Of a DNA stretch of 64,000 nt, positions 22,908 through 36,785 are shown piece by piece. Below the pieces are notes generated by a model. The model was not told the origin of the DNA and searched no databases. It saw nothing but the letters and a program-made list of their open reading frames with translations. This DNA comes from Climacium dendroides (taxonomy: Eukaryota > Streptophyta > Bryopsida > Hypnales > Climaciaceae). Position 1 is the stretch's first letter; every line of letters starts with the position of its first letter. Location: positions 24,242,001 to 24,306,000 of the forward strand of contig OX467082.1 of assembly GCA_950106755.1 (NCBI GenBank), in the 5' to 3' direction. The position numbers were made by a program, and so were the translations under genes.

Positions 22908-24891
22908 TTAACCCCTAAAGGACCATTGTGTTTAGAGGCCCAAAACTACTTCACAATACTTGTTCCTAAAGCAAGGTCAAAATCTTTATCAATATTTATT
23001 TTTTTAATAAAACCAACCATAGGATCTTTGGGTCAACTTGTTTAAGTACATTGTTCTAAAATTTTGAGTGAATATCCCTACCAATTACAAGTTCATTGTA
23101 CCTAAACTTCAAAACGTAAACTTTTATAATCCTTCCAAAAGGTGAAGTTCTATCTTTCAACATTTCTAGGAAAAAACAAGTACGTCCTATAACTTGTGCA
23201 TTTTAATCAAATAATTTGGAAAATGAATTGAAAACATATATTAAAAAATTTAACCAAAAACACTTTGACATTCATTTTCTTTTAAATTGTAAAGTGGAAG
23301 GTGTTATAGAATGAAAGATATAACTAATATCCTAAAAACTTTTGGAAGAATTTGAGAATTTCTATTTCCAATGGTAAGAATGTTCTAGTGAGAAATTAAA
23401 ATCCTTAATTTTTATCTTTAATATTTGAAAATTTTCAAAATTGAAAGAAAAAGATGACTTTATATGTTTTTCCTACCTTCATTGCCCACAAAATAAAACT
23501 CCTCATAACTTTTACCTCACTATTTGGAATTCAATAGTTCAATTTTTTTAATAGGTATCAATCTATATAATTCCCAAAAAATAATTAATATTCTTTTAGA
23601 CTATATTTTTTATTGCCTAGTGAGAAATTGAAACAAATTTTAAAAAACCCTCCAAATTTTGCAATATTGATCAAAATGGCATGAACAAAGCTTCACTCAT
23701 AGATTATGATGAGAAATATCTGTTTTAAAAAAATTGTGCAAAAATTCCAAATTATGAAGTCAATAGAACCTACCTTAGTTCTCTAAAAGTCCAAAATGGA
23801 CTCCTTGGCCCTTTTATACTATAGATAAGCAGGAATTTTGGTGCTCATAGTTAAGTCAAATTAAAGTAGGAATTTTATTTGAAATAGAGTTTCAGACCTC
23901 ATTTAGTTATAGTAAAATACCTTTTATCAAAATATTTTGAATTGAAAAAAGTTGGAAAATCTATCTAGGTTTCCTCTCCAAAAATCCGTTTGAGATTTCT
24001 AGCCTCCAATCAAAAGTTATGGACAAATTTTAGAGAGGGGTTGGAAAGGACATTTATTTGACATTTTCAAACATCCTCTCTAAATTTTATCTGTAACTTT
24101 TAATTGGAGGCTAGAAATCTCAAATGGATTTTGGAAGAGGAACTTAGATGGAATTTCCAAATATTTTTAGTTCAAAGATTTAAAAGAAAGTTATTCTACT
24201 ATGACTAAATGAGGTCTAAAATTCTACATCATACATAATTATAATATTTTGAAAATGAGTAGTCAACCCTCATTTGCAAATTATCCCATATCCTTCAAGG
24301 ATTCAAAGTGGACAATTGATTTCAATATAAAATTGACATCTCCAACCTCTATTCCCACAAATATCTTTGAAGCAATTCCTTGGGCCATCAAAATTATTTT
24401 TTGTACGCAAAGGGTTAAGTGACATTGATATTTGATTGAAAAGACTCTTAAGATTCTTAACAAATCATCTTAACATTTCTTTCTTGTTCGGTTTGAGTAC
24501 ACCATAAACCTCCTACCACGACCTTGGTACCCAGTACTAAAGCTTATTCTAATTCCCTATGTGGATGTTTTTTGTGTATGTATGGGAGGAGGATGCTAGG
24601 CCTTCACCCGCTGCCCACCTAGGCAAGGCTTGTTGCCTGAGTTTCTTTCCCACTTTGAAGTCAGAGCAATTTCTACTGCCTAGCTTGCCCTTGAATTGTA
24701 ATTTTGCCAAAAACTATACATAATTTTTCCATCCGACATCCAATTGAAACAAAAATTATATGTCATTAAAGCTCTCAACAAACTACATGACCTCAAAAAA
24801 TCTCAAAAAAAGTCACTACAAATTGAGACAATAGGAACCTACCCAGACCCAAATTGTCTCTTGAGGAGACAAATGGTCCTTTAGGGGTTAA
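22908..24891. mobile_element. TTAA-terminal element, 1.98 kb
   Basis: The 20-bp terminal inverted repeats are perfect: TTAACCCCTAAAGGACCATT on the left and its exact complement on the right. If TTAA is the duplicated target, the transposon proper starts CCCCTAAAGG. The interior is AT-rich, with no transposase-like frame. A separate foldback (23890-24221) is nested inside. Non-autonomous. Confidence 0.85.
23890..24221. mobile_element. Long foldback with about 145-bp arms, nested
   Basis: Left tip TTTCAGACCTCATTTAGTTA and right tip TGACTAAATGAGGTCTAAAA are inverted. Matching continues inward through TTTGAGATTTCTAGCCTCCA and its partner TGGAGGCTAGAAATCTCAAA, to an AATTTTAGAGAGG / CCTCTCTAAATTT inner pair. 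The central gap is about 35 bases. Confidence 0.85.
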
Positions 24892-25470
24892 AATACATTG
24901 TAGTTTCTATGAGCATTTTGAAAGTCAAAACTTGAATCTTTACATAGTTCTTGATTTTAAATGTTTTCAAGAGTAACTAAGAAAATGTATCTCCAATAAC
25001 CTACGTAATATTCCATTTTAATTTTTTTATGTTATTAAAATTATAATTTTTATAATACTTCAAAGATAGCATCTTTAGAGCTCAAAAAACGCCACTTTTG
25101 AATTTTTCCTATTGAATTTCTCTTGGTATAAGCTCAATAAGCACATCAATTGTATAATAATGTTTGTCATTGTTAATATTTCTATTAGACATGCATTCCT
25201 GTATACCAAAATGTTTGCATGTATAAATCTAATGAAGTTTGACTAAGAACAAACATAAATGTCCTTTTAGAAGGATTTAAAAGGTTCAAGATCAATGCCC
25301 CACCCCACCTTAATCCCGTTTGATGAGTGTTTTGAAAGAACAAGTTGAACATTTTTAAAAGTACCTCTTTTCTTGTCTAAAGCTACAACTTGTTTTGACA
25401 AGCATTTGCTAACAACTAAGTCCATGTGAACCAACATTTAATGCATTACATCTTTATTAGCCTATTAGAA

Positions 25471-26270
25471 TTTGTCCAAAGGACCAAACACTATTTTTTG
25501 GCAATATGGTGATTTTGGTCAGTTCACTATAAATGTAATTTTTATTTGAAACTCACACAAAATGAACTTAAGGAGTAGCTTTAAGTCACAACAATTTTCA
25601 TAACTTTTGATTACATGGTTAAAAAGTTATTGTATGATTATTTTGATTAATGAGATGAAAGTTACATGGAGTTTTAGTTTGTGGGTAGTTATGAAATCTC
25701 TATTCTAAAATAAATTTTGAAGTCCTTTATTGAACTCAATTTTCAATATTTTTGAAAAAAAATAAAAACATTGGTTGTAGATTGTTTATTACAACATGAA
25801 ATCCATTGGGATTGGCATTTTTCTATTCCATAACAAAATTCTTGACAATTTAGTATTTTGACTCATTCTCTATTTCTTTCTACATACTATTTTTTTTCTA
25901 TATGTTGTACAATTTCAAATGACCTAAAACTTTTCAAGCATGCAACCAACTTGACTTGAAGAATGAATCCAAAGAATAACCACTATTTTGGAATTTTTTC
26001 ATACAAATGTGACCTTGTGAAGTGTAGCTGTTGGGATTTTCACAAGGCCAAAAAGAGATATTTGTCAATTCAAACACTAATATTTTACTATCCATACTAT
26101 GAGAATTTTGAAATCTTTTTCACATCTTCTCAAACCAATGTACAAGAAGATCCCATGGTTATAGATATCTAAAAATGTTTTGTTTTTTTCTAAAATTTGA
26201 TGTTTGTACTAGAAATAGCAATTTTGGAGCAATTTTGGTGAAAACATGGTCAAAAAACTTTAGAGATTAA
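25471..26270 (-). mobile_element. TTAA-terminal element, inverted copy of 27221-28142
   Basis: Its reverse complement starts TTAATCTCTAAAGTTTTTTG, then CATGTTTTCACCAAAATTGC, and is collinear with 27221-28142 for most of its length. It ends with the complement of the CCAAAAAACGTTTGGTGC tail near 25490. The outer left end is worn. Confidence 0.75.
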
Positions 26271-26537
26271 ATATGAACATGACATCATTTTTTCTCTCTT
26301 CAAATAGTACTCAATTGCTTGTCCCTCCAAAAATAAATTATACACTTCAAAAATGGATGATGTCTATTGCACAAATTGGAGGATGTATAGTAGGAAATGT
26401 CAAAATTGGGTGATTAAATGATTGTACTACAATAATGAAGGTATGTTTGCGCTTGATGTTGGGGTGATATTTGGAATGTAAATCCGGTCTAGAAGTAGGT
26501 CTAAATTTGTTCCAAAGATCCTTTGTAACATCACTCT

Positions 26538-27096
26538 TTAACCCCTAAAGCTCCAAGGCATATTTCATATAGAAATCGTGAAAATTGCCACTTTTTAGGG
26601 CAACGAGAAAAAAATGAAAAAATAAATTTTTTTCAAAATTCAACCATACAAATTTGTATGAGACTACTATGGGAATGTGTGGAAAAAATTTCAAAAACTT
26701 TGACCACACGGGTGAAAAGATTATAACCTCTGAAGTTAACCAAAAAAAAATTTCAACCTTGCCCAATAGGACCAACAGCCTTTAATTCCTCCTAGAGTGA
26801 GATTTTTACACCTCACATAGTTGTTTTTCTACATTTACTTCTTATATCATTTGAATTACATGTCGGACAAATTTCAAAAGTAAAGGAGGAGTTTTGCAAA
26901 AGATTTTCAAAGCTGCCCAAGTTGCCAAAAAAGTTCAGGGCAATATAACTTTTGATTTGGGCACCCAATTGAAAAAAAATTAAATTCCCACCAAGAAGGT
27001 GTATGTTCACACCTTGTATCAAAATTTTGTGAACATCCGACCAAAATTGACTTCATAGGAACCTACACGGATTTTCAATTGTCCATTAGGGGGAAC
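26538..27096. mobile_element. Short TTAA-terminal element (copy of 39254-39792)
   Basis: Starts TTAACCCCTAAAGCTCC and ends near TTGTCCATTAGGGGG. Shares GGGAATGTGTGG, CAAAAACTTTGACCACA, TAATTCCTCCTA, GGCAATATAACTTTTGAT and TGGGCACCCAA with 39254-39792 in the same order. Non-coding. Confidence 0.75.
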
Positions 27097-27220
27097 AAAC
27101 CAACTTAGAGGCCTTATACAATTAGATCTAATTATTATTCAAGAATACTCAACAAACTCCATGGTCCAACCAAAACAAAAACATCCAATCACTATGAGAT
27201 GGCGACTTATTTCCAACTAG

Positions 27221-28142
27221 TTAACCCCTAAAGGATTTTGACTATGTTTTCACCAAAAGTGTTCCAAAATTGCCATCTCTAATACAAGTACCAAATTTTT
27301 AAAAAAAACATTTTTGGACACATTTAACCGTAGGATCTTATATTACTTTGGTTTGGGAAGATGTGAAAAAAATTTAGAAATATTTATCACATAGCTTGCA
27401 AGATATTAGCGTTTGAAGTAACAAAAACCTTTTTTTTTGTCCCTTTGAAAAACTAGATAGTTGCACTTCACAAGGTCAGATTTTTATGAAAAAATGTCCA
27501 AAATGGTGGTTACCCTTTGGATTCATTCTTCAAGGCAAGTTGGCTAAATGTTTAAAAAATTTCAGACCATTTAGAATTGTACAACGTATAGGAAAAAAAT
27601 AGAAAGTAGAAAGAAGTAGAGAGTTTATTTATGGAATTGAAAATTGCCAATCCCAATGGTTGTAATGTTGTAATAAACAATCTACATCCTATGATTTTAT
27701 TTTTCTTCAAAAATATTGAAAATTATGTTAAATAAAAGACTTCAAAGTTTATTTTAGAGTATAGATTCCATAACTACCCGCAAACTACTTACAATTAAAA
27801 CTCCTCATAACTTTCATCTCACTAATCAAAATGAAATGATTCAAAGATTTTAATGTACAAATAAATCTAGAGAACCAATTTCAAACTTTTATTTTTTTAA
27901 AAGCTATTTAAAAAAATATATATTCTGCCCAAAATGCCCACCAAATGTTGAAAAATTACATATCATACAATTACTTTTTAACCATGTAGTCAAAAGTTAT
28001 GAAAATTGTTGGGCCTTAAAGCTACTCCTTGGGAAAATGACGCGAGAAAATTTCAGCAAAAAATAGTAAAAGTTCCATTCCTAGTGAGCTGCCCAAAATC
28101 ACTATTTTGCCAAAAAAAAACGTTTGGTGCTTTAGGGGTTAA
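27221..28142 (+). mobile_element. TTAA-terminal element, 0.92 kb
   Basis: Starts TTAACCCCTAAAGGATTTTG and ends GGTGCTTTAGGGGTTAA, with TTAA at both tips. Best-preserved member of a subfamily with further copies at 25471-26270 (inverted), 36237-36785 and 38350-38930. The interior carries the modules AGGATCTTRTA...GCAAGATATTAGCGTTTGAAG and CTCATAACTTTCATCTCACT. No open frame of note. Confidence 0.85.
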
Positions 28143-28735
28143 GGAATTGAGCCTATTTGCCGTTGGTGTGTGTTGAGGGAACTATTTTTCCCGTGCAATG
28201 AAATTGAATTCAGGAGGACTTGCACTTTTTTCTACATTTTTTAGGTCAAAAATGGAATCATCCTGAAATTTTTACAAAAAGATTCTGCAAAAACCTGTTC
28301 TTCTCATAAAGGGTATTGCATTTCCAATCATAAGGTGGTTGAATAAATGACCGTATAGAATTCCTAAAAGTGACAAACGTGGCACCCATCTGTGCTTTCC
28401 TTGTTCAGGCCACACCATGCAGTTACACATGCCCAGTATGCTTGGAAATACAGGAAATGCAGGTGGGTTGCCTGCTGTAACGAAGGACAAGATTTTGAAA
28501 AGTATGAACATGTCCTCTCCTTATCAATGCTCATTGTTTACCTGCCCTGCCCTGCCCTCCCCTCCTCCATAACTTGGACTGAATGCAGGCTCTGTTGACT
28601 GAGGTTCTGTTCAAGACGTTAGGATCTTTTCTTCTCATTTCAGTGGCACTCAGCATTTGATATATTGAATTCACACTCAATATCTCCAATGCATGTTCCA
28701 TACTTTCAATTAAGGAGGCCCATCAATGTGTGAAC

Positions 28736-30679
28736 TTAACCCTTAAAGTCCCATGCAGTCTCAACATTTATTTTAATTTTCTAAAACTTTTGGTGAAGCT
28801 AGAAAGTCACGCAGGAGGTTAAATCGTGCCATTGAAGGTGGGCCATGGTGAAGTGGATTTAACCTAGGGAAAATGCAGGAATTTTTTATTAGCCACATAT
28901 GATTTGTTTTGCAAATTCTGATTTCACATTTGCAATCAGAGACCCCAAATTAGCTAGGCGAGGTCTACAATATCCCCTAAACATGGCTCAAAATAGGATT
29001 TTTTTTTTTTTTTACTTTCATTCCTAAAACACAAATTTTACCCTGTTGGGCCCACCTTTGTTGGCATGATTTAACGTCCTGCGAAAGTCACATGAGCTTT
29101 TATTCATTCTATTTGGACTAAGGATAAATGTTATAGACAATATTGTGTTTTTTTTTAGCAATTTAAGCATCTTCTTCAAGAAAACAATTTTTAGGATTCA
29201 TTTTTCAAACACATTTTTTTTTTAAAGTTTGATAAGGTTAAATTCTTTATTAGAAAAATTATACCATTGGAATAATTCCATCTTAGAGCAATTAATAATT
29301 TAGTTTTTCATTCAATTTTAAACCTACTTCTACTTTTTTAAAATTTAATGAATGAAAATCAAGTGTGTGTATATGTATTTTAAATTCCTAAATTTTCAAC
29401 TCAATTCTTTAATATTAAAAAATTTAAATTCAAAAGTGTGTACTACGGTATATTTCCACAAATGGAAATCAAAATCATCTGAAATTGCAACACAACATTC
29501 AAAAATTATTTTCTCAACTTTGACTCATGCTCTCTTCCAATTTGTATCAGTTGTATGAGATAGTTACTGCCTCTTTTGAGCTTATTGTCATTGTAATAAA
29601 CTATCACAATGAGCTCAAAAAAAATTTAATTCAATTTACCTCATTATCCCCCAAAATTTTCATCCCTTCCTCCCTGGTAAGCTCAAAAAAACAATTTAAA
29701 TTAAATTGAATTGAAATCATATCCCCCTTTTTCATCCCTCTACCCTATTTGTAATTTTTAAGTATGATGGGGTCTAACATTTGATATGGGATATATCCCG
29801 AAGTCTATATCCATATCCATACCCAATCTATATGCCTTATCTGTATCCGTATATGTATATCCAAATCTATATCTTTTCATATTATGTTCGTATTCATATC
29901 TATACAATATCCCCTTTCCATATCCATATCTCAAGTTGTTGTTTTAAGATCAATGGCATTGGAAGGGGGGCAGGTTTTTTTAACAAAAATCAATGGCTCT
30001 CAATTTTTGGAAGGCAAGGGGGGAAGAAATGGCAGGACAAGACGTATTACCTCTTTTCAGTACATTGTATAAGGTAAACCAGCCCATTGTGGTCAAAATA
30101 GGGAGTTTGACATCATCTTGTTGTTGAAATTTTTCAAGTTTTTTCTCACATTAATACAAGTGTGAGAAACAACAAGTGCAATTGAAATTAAATTTTTTTT
30201 GACAAAGTATAAATTCACTAGGAATTTTTGAAGCATTGAGCCCAAAAGAATCTGTAGACTACCGTAAGACCAACAAAATCTGAATATGTAATGCTCATCT
30301 CATTGCCTAATGTAGTCAAAATATTTTCTATTACAGAAGGCCAAAAAAAGTCAATTTTGACAATGGACTTCACACTGAAAACTCAAAAGTTCCTAATGAG
30401 GTCAGTGTTCATTCCATTGCTGTCTTGTAAGACATGCACCGTTGGCCACATCCCACATCATGAAAAAAACCCACAATGGATCATTTCTTAGGCGACCGCG
30501 ATGGGCTGTCTTACCTTAGTCAAACTTCACGAACTTCCTACCACGTGATTTGAGACAAGTCAAATATGATTATACTGTATATATATATAATAATAATCTT
30601 GGGCAAACCCAGTAGAAATGGCAGTTTTGATGAATGCTGTTTGACAGAAAAAATGGCCTTTGGGGACTTTAGGGGTTAA
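28736..30679. mobile_element. TTAA-terminal element, 1.94 kb
   Basis: Left TTAACCCTTAAAGTCCC and right GGGGACTTTAGGGGTTAA pair as inverted termini with TTAA tips. Length matches 22908-24891. It contains the TATCCA-type hexamer repeat at 29806-29935 and short frames without recognisable motifs. Confidence 0.7.
29806..29935. repeat. Degenerate TATCCA hexamer minisatellite
   Basis: About twenty imperfect hexamers of the TATCCA / TATATC type, for example TATCCATATCCATACC. The 98-codon frame across it is rich in Tyr and Pro only because of the repeat. Confidence 0.8.
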
Positions 30680-33600
30680 ATACAGTGACCAGCATGCAGG
30701 TTGCCAGGTAGAGTGCTGGTAAATTATGAAGTCAAGTGGAGAATTTATGGTTTGTCTTGGTTCACACTTCACATTTGGACTGATGTCAGATCGACAGAGG
30801 ATAGAGAATGGTGTCCCCACATAACTGAAGATATTGACCCAAAAAATCATCAAACATAAGTTGAAGTACTGCAAATCCTGGATTAAACTTAACTCCAGCT
30901 TAAGTTCTATGGACCCTGGCAGTTGTCATTGGTAAGCTAAGTTATTACCTCCATAAACATCCTCTTTTCATACCTGTCAGAGCAGAGTTTGACATTTGTG
31001 TCCCCAATGCCATCAAGTCTGTAAGAGCACAAGAGGCCGAAAACTAGAAATGAATTAGAATGCACTTATTGGATTGTCCCATTTCATTTGTCAGAAAAGA
31101 TAAATAAATAAATAAATAAATGCACTTATTGGTATAAAAATCAGATTTTAATTTTAATTTATTTTTGAAACAAATGAAATGTAATTTCATTGCAAAAGAG
31201 AGGAAGAGATACACAAACTAGAGTATGAACCCAACAAATGAGGGGAGGGAAAAATCAGATTATTTTTTAACCCATAGACAACTCAAAGGACATATTGTGG
31301 CCAATGAATGAGAAAGGATCTCTTTGTGTAGAACATAAGTGCATCTATGCATTTTCCAAATTTTGTGTGAAAAAGGAATGTCTTTTGTAGTTGTTTGTCT
31401 TCCAATGAGTGCTTTTGCATTTTTTTTAAGCCAATAATCAACACAGTACCCAAACAAATGATTTCTATGGTGACCAACTCATTGTTTAAGGGTCAATGTG
31501 TGATTACTTTGGTCATAAGTCCACGTCCTTCCAAGGCCTATGTTAGAATGGGATTTTGCTACTAAGGTAAGAGCATCTGCAATGCTCCCTACAACAAATA
31601 CGGTATTGGTACTATGTTGACTGCACATTTATTTCTAATTAAAATAACACTCCAATGCAACCATTATTGAGGGCTTTCATGGCCTCAATATGTGACCATG
31701 CGGGACCAACAAATTTGCAAAATGTGAAGGGCCCACGAGTTGTCTTATTGTAGGAATAGTTTTTATTGATATGTTTGCTAATCAATTCAATCTTCCCTTC
31801 TTTCCATGAAAAGTCTTTTTTTTAATGTAGATTTTTTTATTAATGTACAAAATAATCCATTTGACATTTGTATTGCCGACTTTGCATTGGATCAATGTTT
31901 CTAGAGAAAAAATTGGCATTGTGCAAGTGTCATGGAATGACCCTCCATTTGCCATTACATGACTTTTCAAGTCCACCAAGAGGTGCTTTAGGGCTCCTGT
32001 CTGCAATGAGGTAAAGTTTTGCAAGACGTTCAAGATAGAAGCACCAACAGTGAATCATTTAAGCGATTTTGGAACAATTGGTGAGGAGCATGAGGTGATG
32101 GAAATTTTTGCCATGTGGGAAGATAGGGAATATGAAGATTTCAAATTATTCAGAGTTTTATTCCCAAAATTGAAATTACTGTGAATTTTGGGAACCAAGA
32201 AGTATTTTTGACCTATAGCCAATGTCTAAAGTCTTCCAATTCTAATCACTCAAGAACCACTTGCTACTTTTTTCTCACTACTTCAGAACATGCCTCGTCA
32301 CCTTACTAGTGCCAACCTTGATAAGGACAAAAAAAAGAACTTTGTGAGCTTGCATTCTAGCCTAAGGTTGGGAATTGAGCACCCTACAGGTCAGTTATTG
32401 GGGCATGGTGGACATGTTAATTATACCTTATTACCCTTCTTTCTTTCTTTTTTGTCTTTCTCTTTTTTTGTTTTGCTCCCCAGGTGCACTGTACTGTACA
32501 TTCCGACTGGGATTGTTGGAGGTATTATAACTCTTGCAATGAAAAGATGTCACTTTTTGTGTCAAATGAAACAAAAAAAACTTGGAAGGCCTGATATGTA
32601 TCCACCCTGGCAGACACTTAGTGCAAATGATTGCATATTGGAAACACCCTCAGTCAATTTGTATAGAAAAAAATCTCACTAACTACCCCAAACAAAGGTC
32701 AGTTTGATAAACTTGTAAGCATGGCCAAATTTTGGTAATGATGTGAAACAAAATTTGAAAAACAAAGAAAATTATGGGGACAATTGAAATGAATCTGGCT
32801 GCTTGCAGGATGAGAATGATGAAGGTCAAGCTGCCCAATACTACCAATTACCCAATTCCACCACCTACATGTTCCTCCCATTTCCATCACTTGACATATC
32901 TGTTACCAGAATCTTATTAATTCTTCATCATGATGGCAATGCACTGAGGAGCAGACACATCAACCCACACTTCAACAAGGGTCTACTCAAAGTTTTACAT
33001 TTCAGCTTTGAAAAATCACATAAAATTCAATTCTTGTCAGAATGTCTTCATTCTTTTTGCAATTGACTTCTCTCAAAAATATGAGAGCTCATAAATAGCT
33101 TCTCCAAAGTGTCTAGATTGTAAATCTGTATGGTAATGGGTAGTACTACCTTAACTACACCTTAAATTGCATGCTTTCTAAAATCGCACATGCTAGATTC
33201 TTATCTAAAATATTCTGACCAGTATTCATAAGAGTCTTTAGTTAAACCCTATTTTCAGCACTTTGAAAATTCATAGTTTGTTCATTTGGTGTTCAAAAAA
33301 TGCATTTTTAGATAATCTAGAATCTCCTTTTGGCTTTCAACAAGATTCCACCCAAATAAATTCAATATAGTAATGGCAACCATGTTGAATTACTTAATTG
33401 TGCAGTTTTAGGTGTAGTTACCTTAGTAGTTGTTTGTTTCAAGTCCCCCACTACTAGTTGTTGTAGTATTGATTTTCTTCTTTTTTTCTGACAAAAAATG
33501 AACTCGAATGTGTACTAATAATAATGACAAAAAGTGTTTATTAGATGGATTTTTTTTGCTAATTATTAATTTATAAATATTAGTAAATTTGGAAAAAATT

Positions 33601-36236
33601 GAAAATTGAAAAGAACATTTTGCATTTATAATCTAAATTTCAATATTAATCTTTTTCAGCACTTAAGGGTTGAAATTGGACTATATTTAGGATATTGTAT
33701 ATGTTTATGCTTTTCATCTTTCAAGCTTGTGTTCAAGTTTGCATTTATGGCAAGTTTCTCTAAGTTAAGAGTCAAATTGTAATACTTAATTTAAATCTCA
33801 AAACTACAATTTGGTTTTATGAAATTTTAGAGTTTGATTGGCTACTTCTAATTGTGTAGTTAAAGCCCACTTCAAATTCAATAGAAGGCTTTTGCTACCA
33901 TGCCAAAAGCAATTATGGAGAGGATAATGTTTTGACAAATTGAAAATGTCAAGTCTATTATTCAAGGCAACCATGTTAGTGCTTCTTTTGCTAGTGTGAA
34001 GAAGATTATCACCCATAATCCATTGCCTTATCCAAGGCCTCTAATCAAATAAAAATACTAAGCTCAATGTTCTTGATAGAATAAAATGACTTGTTATTAT
34101 ATAAGATAACTACACCTAATTGTCATCATTTTCTAAAATCCATCCTTACATGTACTCTTGCCTAAATTGTACATTCTACTATTCATATAAGTCTACTAAT
34201 AATTTTTAAAACACCTATTTCTAGCATTTTGAAATTCATGTGGTGTCCAATAAGTGCATAAAAAAAATCTACTATACTTTCTTGACTTTTAACAAGATAT
34301 AGTCAAATCTTAGGCAATTGTTTATTTGAACACTCTTACATGTAGTTATCCTATCAAGATGCTATGATCTAATGTTTTGGAGGGGCAATCTATCACACAA
34401 AAGCAATACAATTTTTGTGAGAGAATATTGAACATTAGATTTTTCTATTTCTAATGGATGAAATTTCTCAATAGATACATAATATAGGAAAAATTCCACT
34501 TTATTATAGATGACTATATTCACTTTTGGATGAATATACGTATATTCATCCACACATTTAGCATGTTTCATCAATATTAGTGGATATAAATAGATTCATT
34601 ATTCAAATGTGCACTAATTAAAAAATATAAATAATGAAGTGGTTGGCAATCAAAAACAACACTACCTACCTACACATGATTATGAGCACCCACATTCCAC
34701 GCTTGTTATCTACATAGAACTAACTAGTTTCTTCCAAAATCAATAACACACAAAAGTCCTATAGGATTCCTCAACTCATATCTACAAACTAAAAAAAATA
34801 ATGACAATACAAATCTTAGATACCAATTTCCTATTCTAAACAAATGGACAAAAAAACATATTATCTACAAATTATCAAATAAATTTTGGTCCAACTTACA
34901 CATTTCAAATGAACAAATTACACACCTTTTCAAATTTCAATATGGTCTATACATAGATTTTGCTTGTAGACATCTCTTCTAATCTACTCAATATTATTTT
35001 GCTCTATACCCTCTTTGCAATTGAAACAAAATAGATACATGGCTACATGTGCTATTCTAGTGTACGAAACTCAACATTAAAGTCCTGCAAATGTAAAGAC
35101 ACAATAAGGCAATATGTAAAATCCACAAACTTCTTTCTTATACAAACTTCAAGGATTTTGTATTCACTAATGCTTCTACAAAAGATGATTGACGATGAGA
35201 ACAAACAATAAACTTGTTACCCCTTGCACTTGTTCAAATGCCTCATACTACACATATTAAGCAAAAATATGCCAAGACATTATTTGTGTATAAAATGTAC
35301 AAAATCAAAGTACATCCCCATCTACTCCTTTTAAACACCATAAAATTCAATACATCAAATACATTTTTTGTTATCATGATGATCATTTCTCCTCTAACTC
35401 TATCACTAATAAGGAAAAAAAATTAACTATTATTACAAAATCTAATAAATCTAAGATGGATAGCACATCTACTAATTGTCATTACCATTGGTACTAGAGG
35501 TACATCACATATTCCATCCATCATGCAATTGCATGAAGAGTTCAAATTTTCCAAATTAGCAATAAAAAATACTTTAAATGACATCAACAATATTGTTATA
35601 AAATACACAACTTTTAATCTCTTTCCCACAAATCCCCCCTTTACTAATCTTCACATCAACATTTCCATCTACACTTTCCTTCAAACAAATTCTTCATTCA
35701 AAAATAGATAAGGTGGATTCACCCTAAATCACAACAAGTCCTACCTAAAATAGCCATCATGACTCTATGTATGCCTCCAAAATCAATATTTATATATCAA
35801 TGTATGAAGAAACAAATTTAGAACATCTACCAAAAAAAGATTTGACCCTTTATAACTTTTGCTTACTATATTCAAATGTTGTATTCTTTGGTGCATTTGA
35901 ACCTCCTTTCACTTGCCAACAAGCAAATTTGAAAATTCAATTAGTGTAATAATAACAAATAGACACAATAACAAAATGACAGTTTGGATTTACCCACTTT
36001 ATTGCTTATTAGTCCTAACATAGTATAGAGTCTCCCCTCTAACTAAAGTATGTAGTCCTAGAGTCATTCATTACTTCTTTTGAAAAGTAGTGTAGGACCT
36101 TAGATGAACAAACTTCTAACATAACATCATTTACCAATGAGATAAGGGGCCCTTAGTTTTGCATCTATGAAAAAAGGCCCCTTATGGTAAACAAAGTTGC
36201 TTTATATGATTCCTCAACCAACTCCAATCCTTGAAT
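30680..36236. other. Long AT-rich spacer, no gene seen
   Basis: Contains a TAAA tetranucleotide run (31101-31121) between two copies of TGCACTTATTGG, T-rich tracts (32430-32470), and a weak hairpin (ATAAGGGGCC / GGCCCCTTAT, 36142-36185). The 130-codon frame at 32290-32682 has no recognised motif and no splice partners. No RNA gene recognised. Confidence 0.55.
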
Positions 36237-36785
36237 TGACCTCTAAACAATTGTGACTATGTTTTCACCAAAAACGCTCCAAAATTGCCATTTCTAGTAG
36301 AAGTATCAAATTTTGGAAAAAAATCAATTTTGGACGCATGTAATCATAGGATCTTGTAGTATGCTGACTTAAAAACATGTAGAAAAATTTCAATAATGTC
36401 TATTGCATGGATTGCAAGATATTAGCGTTTGAAGTAACAAAAATCCTCTTTTTGGCCCTGCAAAAACTCCAGCAATTGCACTTCACAAGGTCACATTTGT
36501 ATGAAAAGATGTCCCAAATGGTGGGTGCTTATTTGGATTCATTCTTCAAGGCACGTTGGCTACACGCTTGAAAAATTTCAAATCATTTGGAATTGTACAA
36601 CACATAGGAAAAAATAATAAATAGAAAGAAGTAGAGAATAATTCAAAATACTAAATTGTTGAGAATTTTGTTATGGAATTGAAAAATGCCAATCCCAATA
36701 GTTGTAGGTTGTAAAAAAAATCTTAATTTTTTCAAATTGAGTAAAATAAAGGACTTCAAAGTTTATTTTAAAGTAGAGAATCCAT
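36237..36785 (+). repeat. Truncated copy of the 27221-28142 element
   Basis: Collinear from ACTATGTTTTCACCAAAA through GCAAGATATTAGCGTTTGAAG, CACTTCACAAGGTC and TTGGATTCATTCTTCAAGGC. It ends after GACTTCAAAGTTTATTTTA, where unrelated sequence begins. Confidence 0.75.

Noticed and set aside
31267..31300. TTAACCCATAGACAACTC as a TTAA-family left end
   Set aside because: Poor match after the first eight bases and no partner terminus.
32290..32682. 130-codon plus-strand frame
   Set aside because: No motif, passes through T-rich low-complexity sequence.
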